A DNA stretch of 64,000 nucleotides from Nannobrachium achirus (taxonomy: Eukaryota > Chordata > Actinopteri > Myctophiformes > Myctophidae). The DNA is taken from NCBI GenBank assembly GCA_963921795.1, contig OY997658.1, positions 51,066,462-51,130,461 on the forward strand, written 5' to 3'. The notes beneath the pieces are model-generated. The model had not been told where the DNA came from, did no database searches, and saw only the letters and a list, made by a program, of their open reading frames with translations. The translations under genes were made by a program, and so were the position numbers. How positions within the stretch are numbered: position 1 is the stretch's first letter; the number at the start of each line of letters is the position of its first letter. Below, piece after piece: positions 56,828 through 64,000 of the stretch.

Positions 56828-57544
56828 GGCTTGTTATATTTAACTAGAAGCTGGGCCGCCCTTCGGGCGGCCCAGCGTCTAGTCGGCGACCTGGCCAACT
56901 CGGAACAATGTAAATAGGGAATGAATGCCCCGCCCTTTAATGCAAACCCCATTATACCTGTTTTCATAGGACCCGTTTTGACCATCTGTCTGCCTGTGTC
57001 CATTTATGCCCATATATGGAGATATCTGTATCTGTCTGTCTGTCTGTCGGCGTCCATTTTATGTCCATATATGGAGATCACTGCAGTTATAGTTCTGGGT
57101 CCATTTTATGCCCATATATGGAGTATCTGTCTGTGCCTCCAACTGTGTTGCAGACACAGTGCCGGTTCCCCCTTTAATGCAAACCTCATTATACCTGTTG
57201 TCATAGGACCCGTTTTGAACATCTGTTTGCCTGTGTCCATTTATGCCCATATATGGAGATATCTGTATCTGTCTGTCTGCGTCCATTTTATGCCCATATA
57301 TGGAGATCTTTGACCATCTGTTTGCCTCAGTCCATTTATGTCCATATATGGAGATATCTGTATCTGTCTGTCTGCAATCCATTTTATGCCCATATATGGG
57401 GGCATTCATTTTATGCCCATATATGGAGAACGCGCGTGCCCGTGGGACGAACGGTTCTCGAGATACGCGGATTACATACATACATACACAATCACAGAGA
57501 TTTTTTGTTGACTCATGTGGCGTACGTGATGTCAGAGCCTTTTA

Positions 57545-57789
57545 TGAAGTGATGTCACAATGAGTCAGAGCTTTCGCCGATTTCCTCCGGAACAGCCTGA
57601 TGTCAACAATCAACCCCGCATAAGGAGATTCCGAACGTTTCGCGCCGGTTCGGGAAAACCGCGTCGGGTCGGGTCGAGACCCGGCACTGCACTCCGTGCC
57701 GCGGCGGGGAACGCGCGTGCCGAATCTGAAGCCGGTGGGACGAACGGTTCTCGAGATACGCGGATTACAGACACACACACAGACAGACA
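57545..57789. repeat. 245-bp block, first copy of a near-identical pair
   Basis: GTGATGTCACAATGAGTCAG through GATACGCGGATTACAGAC. The second copy is at 58949-59190, differing by small indels. The pair encloses the expanded units. Confidence 0.85.
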
Positions 57790-58948
57790 TACGGAGATAT
57801 CTGTCGGGTCGAGGTATGCCCATATAGGGAGATCTCTGTATCTGCCAATATGCCCATATATGGAGATCTCAGTCTGTGTCCCTTTTATGCCCATATATCT
57901 GCCTGTGTCCCTTTTATGCCCATATACGGAGATATCTGTCGGGTCGTCCATATATGGATGCCCATATAGGGAGATCTCTGTATCTGCCCATATGCCCATA
58001 TATGGAGATCTGTCTGTGTCCCTTTTATGCCCAGTGCTTGCGATATCTGTCAGGTCGAGGCAAGGCCCGGCACTGCAGTGATGTCACAATGAGTCAGCGC
58101 CGATTTCCTCTGTCGGGTCGTCCATATATGGATGCCCATATAGGGAGATCTCTGTATCTGCCCATATGCCTATATATGGAGATCTGTCTGTGTCCCTTTT
58201 ATGCCCAGTGCTTGCGATATCTGTCAGGTCGAGGCAAGGCCCGGCACTGCAGTGATGAGATCTCTGTATCTGCCCATATGCCCATATATGGAGATCTCAG
58301 TCTGTGTCCCTTTTATGCCCATATATCTGCCTGTGTCCCTTTTATGCCCATATACGGAGATATCTGTCGGGTCGTCCATATATGGATGCCCATATAGGGA
58401 GATCTCTGTATCTGCCCATATGCCCATATATGGAGATCTGTCTGTGTCCCTTTTATGCCCAGTGCTTGCGATATCTGTCAGGTCGAGGCAAGGCCCGGCA
58501 CTGCAGTGATGTCACAATTAGTCAGCGCCGATTTCCTCTGTCGGGTCGTCGGGTCGTCCATATATGGATGCCCATATAGGGAGATCTCTGTATCTGCCCA
58601 TATGCCCATATATGGAGATCTGTCTGTGTCCCTTTTATGCCCAGTGCTTGCGATATCTGTCAGGTCGAGGCAAGGCCCGGCACTGCAGTGATGTCACAAT
58701 GAGTCAGCGCCGATTTCCTCTGTCGGGTCGTCCATATATGGATGCCCATATAGGGAGATCTCTGTATCTGCCCATATGCCCATATATGGAGATCTGTCTG
58801 TGTCCCTTTTATGCCCAGTGCTTGCGATATCTGTCAGGTCGAGGCAAGGCCCGGCACTGCAGTGATGTCACAATGAGTCAGGAGATCTGTCTGTGTCCCT
58901 TTTATGCCCAGTGCTTGCGATATCTGTCAGGTCGAGGCAAGGCCCGGC

Positions 58949-59190
58949 ACTGCAGTGATGTCACAATGAGTCAGCGCCGATTTCCTCCGGAACAGCCTGA
59001 TGTCAACAATCAACCCCGCATAAGGAGATTCCGAACGTTTCGCGCCGGTTCGGGAAAACCGCGCATTGGGTCGGGTCGAGACCCGGCACTGCACTCCGTG
59101 CTGCGGCGGGGTACGCGCGTGCCGAATCTGAAGCCGGTGGGACGAACGGTTCTCGAGATACGCGGATTACAGACAGACACACAGACAGAC
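58949..59190. repeat. 245-bp block, second copy
   Basis: Same order as 57545-57789 (CAGCCTGATGTCAACAATC, CGCGCCGGTTCGGG, GAACGGTTCTCGAG). It forms the 3' end of the repeat region. Confidence 0.85.
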
Positions 59191-59517
59191 AGACAGACAC
59201 GCAGAGACTTCTCGCATTTATAGATAGATAAGTGTCGGAGTGTGAACTGAAATTATTGATGTTGTGAATAATACCACTCTGATCGTATCCATGCTACACA
59301 GATATTAACTATTTATTTTGTGTGATATCACAAATCTCTCATTAGTGTGTGTACTGTGGTTGCTATAGGCAACCAGACTATTGTTCTTGGTCCAAGAGCT
59401 TTTATGTCACCTAAAGTAAGCCTGTTTCATTAAACCTTCCTGTAAACCCCCTGATAGATAGATTTTTGGTGTTTAAGCTTGTGTATTATTTTGTTACAGT
59501 AAACTCCAGCAAGAGCC

Positions 59518-59745
59518 GTTGGCCGCCGCGTCCACGTCCATGGACGCGGCCGTGGACGCGAAAAAAACGTCCGTGGACGCGAGGCCGCGTCCACGGACGC
59601 AAACGGCCGGCCGTCCCGGCCGTGGACGCGGCCGTGGACGAGGCCGTGGACGCAGACGGCCGGGGACGCGGCCGTGGACGAGGCCGCGGACGTGGACGCA
59701 AACGGCCGGCCATGGACGAGTCCATGGACGAGGCCGCGAAAAAAA
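59518..59745. repeat. CpG-rich GGCCGTGGACGC minisatellite
   Basis: Permuted 6- and 12-bp units GGCCGTGGACGC/GAGGCCGCG and their complements give about 230 bp of GC-rich, CpG-dense DNA in an AT-rich setting, ending in an A-run at 59754-59769. All frames read as Arg/Pro- or Val/Asp-rich repeats, and I do not consider it coding. Confidence 0.85.
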
Positions 59746-59770
59746 GGCAGCGAAAAAAAAAAAAAAAAAG

Positions 59771-60120
59771 TGTCTATTGTATGTATTTTTTGATGGAGAA
59801 TTCAAATATGACCTTCTTTTTTGCATAGGACAACTCTAACCTGCATCAATTGGTATTTTATAATTGCCAATTGTACCCTATCCATCTGAAAAACAAATTG
59901 GATGTCTATTGTATGTATTTTTTGATGGAGAATTCAAATATTACCTTCTTTTTGGGATAGGACAACTCTAACCTGCATCAATTGGTATTTTATAATTGCC
60001 AATTGTACCCTATCCATCTCAAAAACAAATTGGATGTCTATTGTATGTATTTTTTGATGGGGAATTCAAATGTTACCTTCTTTTTTAGATAGGACAACTC
60101 TAACCTGCATCAATTGGTGC
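59771..60120. repeat. 132-bp tandem repeat, about 2.6 copies
   Basis: TGTCTATTGTATGTATTTTT starts at 59771, 59903 and 60035. Units are almost identical, and the last breaks off at a (TATC)n tract. Confidence 0.93.
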
Positions 60121-60129
60121 ATCAACCTA

Positions 60130-60130
<1 letters not shown>

Positions 60131-60170
<40 letters not shown>

Positions 60171-60210
60171 CATCTATCCATCTATCCATCTATCTATCCA
60201 TCTATTTATT
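60131..60210. repeat. (TATC)n tetranucleotide
   Basis: About 18 TATC/CATC units. Confidence 0.95.
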
Positions 60211-60608
60211 TATACTTCACCTTTAGTCCAGAAGAGAGTTCAGCATCAGGAACTTGCACACATGTAACTGTGTCATGACTGTGTCATGGAGCTAAAACAG
60301 GGCTATGTTAAATACTCAAAATGACTCTGATGGACCAATCAGGGTGGTGGTGGGGGGAGGGATCAACAATAGACAGAAACTGGATAATGCTTTGTTAACT
60401 GTCCCACCTAAGTCCCTGCTAGTCTGAACAAACATCACCTTCCCTCTCATAACACTACTACTACTACATTTATATAAAGCTGCTCTTGCATTTGAATTCA
60501 AGTCTGACACAAGTTAAGGTTAACTTAGGTAGTATTTCATTTTGCTGGCTTTTAGGGTCTGTGTGTGAGTGTGTAGGCTCACAAATTATTATAATTGTCA
60601 TTAAGTGA

Positions 60609-60609
60609 C

Positions 60610-60671
<62 letters not shown>

Positions 60672-60692
60672 CATCTATCCATCTATTTATTT
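60609..60692. repeat. (TATC)n tetranucleotide
   Basis: About 19 units, with the same CATCTATCCATC ending and TTTATTTATACTT flank as the run at 60131, so the pair arose by duplication or from the same retroposon tail. Confidence 0.95.
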
Positions 60693-61288
60693 ATACTTAC
60701 TGTTTACATTTTCTATAAATATTTATTTCTATATAAAACTCAGTTGTGTGGAGTTATTGTGTGCCTTTTCTTGTAGCTAAAGAGTCCATTTGTTCACTAG
60801 ACATTAAGTCAAGGTTACTATTTTGAGTTGAAGCTAAGTGTTTTATTGCTTTGTGGTTTAACATGATTTAAAAGGCAAATTCATTGTTATGGTTACTTTA
60901 GAAGACTGCTTTTGCATTCATGAGTTAAAAAGAGAGCCAAGCTAATTCAAAGAGTTAAGTTAAAGGAACACAAAACATGACCTAACTCGCTGCCATTGGA
61001 CAGACAGTTACAACATAGGCCTACTCTTATCTTTCACAGAACAGACAATTATCATTTGTTTTATCTATTTGAGACTATGTAGCTGCTCTATGGGAAATAG
61101 AGCATTATATCAGCCTATTCAATTGATAATGACCAATGGGTGCCAGTTTCTAAGTAGTTAACCATATTAACATAACAATATATGTGGCCTAGACATGGAT
61201 ATTGCCCAATCAACTCGTAATCTACAGAAATGTCCACCACATCACACAGTATAAAACTTAGTAGGCTCAGTGGATTCACCTATGTTAA
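60693..61288. other. no gene found
   Basis: AT-rich sequence with no recognised feature. Confidence 0.4.
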
Positions 61289-62625
<1,337 letters not shown>

Positions 62626-62659
62626 AACACACACCTGATAAGAGCCAGATTCACACATT

Positions 62660-63477
62660 GATCAGCATTTAAGTAACATCATCATTATTATTGTTGAGTC
62701 TGAAAAGAACAATACAATGTGATAGATCTTTACACATCTGACCCATAACATTATTAGCAATTCACATGGTTACAATAATAGGTGAGTCTTCTAGCTTTTT
62801 AAAAATGTAATATTTCATTAATTCTTTCTCTTACTAAGTGTAACATCCCACTTCTTAATTGTATATTATTTGGAAAGGGTTAGCAAAATGTTTGCCATAA
62901 ATTCAATGCTGAGTTGCATTTGTTTTCCTACATTTTCCCCTTCAATGTATTATTACAATGTATTTACTATTTCTTACTTAGGTCTACTTAACTTTGTATT
63001 TTTACATTATTATATTGATCAACATTAACACATAGTGTGTGTTAGGTTAGGTTAGTTGCAGAGTGTCCACAACTGTCCAGAATACACTGTACATAATAGA
63101 CTCCAGACTTCAAGTGAAGATGAAATCTCTAGACGGCACCAGCGGCAATTCTGATGAACGGGTGGAACCCAAAGACCATCAAGATCTCTGTAAGTCACAG
63201 ACTGAGTAAGTCTCCAGATAAACTCACACACATCAAAGTGTTTAAACATTACTTTTATCATTCATGACATAATATCATGTTACTGTTACCTACATGCCTT
63301 TATATGGGGAGAACCAAGCAACTTTGACCCAGTTATGATTTTGCTTTTAATAGAAAGGAATCCCTTACATTGTTGTATGTTAAATTACTTTCTGATCTGT
63401 TTGTGTTCATTATAACAGCCACAGGAAAGATACATTGTTTCAGATTGTTCCAGAGACTGATGACAGACCCTGGATGT
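62660..63477. other. spacer of the inverted duplication; no gene confirmed
   Basis: Mostly AT-rich. A + strand frame from 63119 (29 codons, MKSLDGTSGNSDERVEPK...) ends soon after a possible donor (CTCT|GTAAGT, 63190). It could be part of an upstream zinc-finger or immune-type exon, but I cannot assign it. Confidence 0.35.
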
Positions 63478-64000
63478 AGCTCTGTCAGGTACACGTCTAC
63501 CATTAGTGGACACTGGCATGAGTGGCATGAGTGCCTCTTTAGCTCCGGTGGGGCTTTGTGAATGTACTCTCTGTTGTTGTTTTTTTTTTAATTATTATCT
63601 TTGTAATGTATTGTCTTCTTACCCTGTGGGCCTTGAGCCTGTAATAAAGTTTATATATTGCTGTGCAGTGTGAGTGTCTGATTGCATGTGATCAGATAAA
63701 GACACAACAGAGGCCTTTTTTGCTCTGTCCTGTTATTTTACTATTTATAATGAATGTCACTAATACAATACAGGAGAAGGCAGATTTCTGTATGTATGTA
63801 ATGTATTTATTTTTAATTGGACATGATAGAAGCAATGCATCCAAACTAATCATTGTAGTATTTAGGACCACAATAACAAGGAGTAGTCAGGACTTTATGT
63901 TATCATTCTAGCCGAGATGTGATTGTACATTTGTGCTGTTTACATTTTTGTCTCATAAATTATTATACTTGAACCTTGAACCAAACTAACCTGACATGAT
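63478..64000 (+). repeat. right arm of the inverted duplication (partial zinc-finger 3' end)
   Basis: It begins abruptly inside the last finger (AGCTCTGTCAGGTACACG) and reads SVRYTSTISGHWHE...CLFSSGGAL, stop (63559-63561), 3' UTR and AATAAA at 63643-63648. Relative to the other arm there is a 9-bp GGCATGAGT duplication and a few substitutions. No fingers precede it, so it is a truncated, non-coding copy. It continues beyond the window. Confidence 0.92.

Larger units (their letters stand above)
56843..59231 (+). repeat. complex tandem repeat region bounded by a stem-loop and a GACA/GATA tail
   Basis: It opens with a strong stem-loop (56843-56883: ACTAGA, GCTGGGCCGCCC, loop TTC, GGGCGGCCCAGC, TCTAGT). 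Next come CCATATATGGAGATATCTGTATC-type units and larger units of about 174-182 bp with the phrase TGCCCAGTGCTTGCG at 58028, 58202, 58456, 58638, 58812 and 58915. It ends with CTCGAGATACGCGGATTACAG, GACA repeats and TTATAGATAGATAAG. The ending resembles the tail of a retroposon family. The internal expansion is secondary. Frames such as MPIYGD/CPYMEI are translations of the repeat. Confidence 0.8.

Noticed and set aside
56843-56883. UUCG-tetraloop hairpin at the GGGCCGCCCTTCGGGCGGCCC sequence
   Set aside because: The best pairing uses a 3-nt loop (TTC) with a 12-bp stem; the tetraloop register introduces a mismatch.
57243-59223. Frames of up to 219 codons reading MPIYGD/CPYMEICLCPFYA
   Set aside because: They follow the tandem repeat unit, exist in overlapping frames on both strands, and have no non-repeat content.
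59466-59828. Arg-rich (RGRGRG) frame that might pass for a nucleic-acid-binding protein
   Set aside because: It is the translation of a GGCCGTGGACGC minisatellite and an A-run; the opposite strand is equally open.

Overview
The window reads as vertebrate, and most likely teleost fish, nuclear DNA. It has short spliced exons separated by long introns, very many (CA/GT)n, (CT)n, (TATC)n and (TGCG)n microsatellites, fish-type tRNA-derived SINEs, LINE 3' tails, and a dense layer of hAT, piggyBac and Harbinger-like non-autonomous DNA transposons. I cannot name the species from sequence alone. Only about 0.7 kb of the 64 kb looks like intact host coding sequence.

Genes. (1) 3271-3450 (+) is the last coding exon of a C1q-like synaptic organiser, closest to C1ql3 by its C-terminus; the rest of the gene lies left of the window. 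(2) 43.5-51.7 kb (+) is a small five-exon gene. Its four coding exons join in frame to a 168-residue protein that is essentially only a Deltex C-terminal (DTC) domain, with no RING finger and an N-terminus of the myristoylation type (M-G-x-x-x-S). (3) 61.7-62.6 kb (-) is a C2H2 zinc-finger exon with two frameshifts and an in-frame stop, so probably a pseudogene. Its C-terminal codons and 3' end are present again in inverted orientation at 63478-64000, running off the right edge.

Mobile DNA. At least eight hAT-type elements are delimited with exact or near-exact 8-bp target duplications. Several elements are nested in others (10.6-11.7, 18.2-18.8, 27.8-28.9 and 49.6-50.7 kb). A 3.7-kb piggyBac-like element (34678-38414) has TTAA ends, matching terminal repeats and a broken transposase fragment. 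A 1.4-kb hAT derivative lies at 52256-53653. Three SINE insertions have clear target duplications, and LINE 3' fragments are scattered.

The most striking signal is a palindromic module of about 45-80 bp. Its half-site is AAAATAGCAGATCTACAAG followed by CTCACAACG, mirrored across a short variable centre. It recurs about 20 times across the window, in the middle of several otherwise unrelated hAT-like families. In each family the palindrome is prolonged by a few family-specific but still self-complementary flanking bases. A second palindrome family, based on TTAACTCTTGAGAGCG, occupies the same central position in yet another hAT family.

A second unusual region is 56.8-59.2 kb. It is a tandemly duplicated repeat that carries about 19 perfect CArG boxes (CCATATATGG) together with repeated TGATGTCA and TGAGTCA motifs. 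It is followed by a CpG-rich GGCCGTGGACGC-type minisatellite and a 132-bp tandem repeat.
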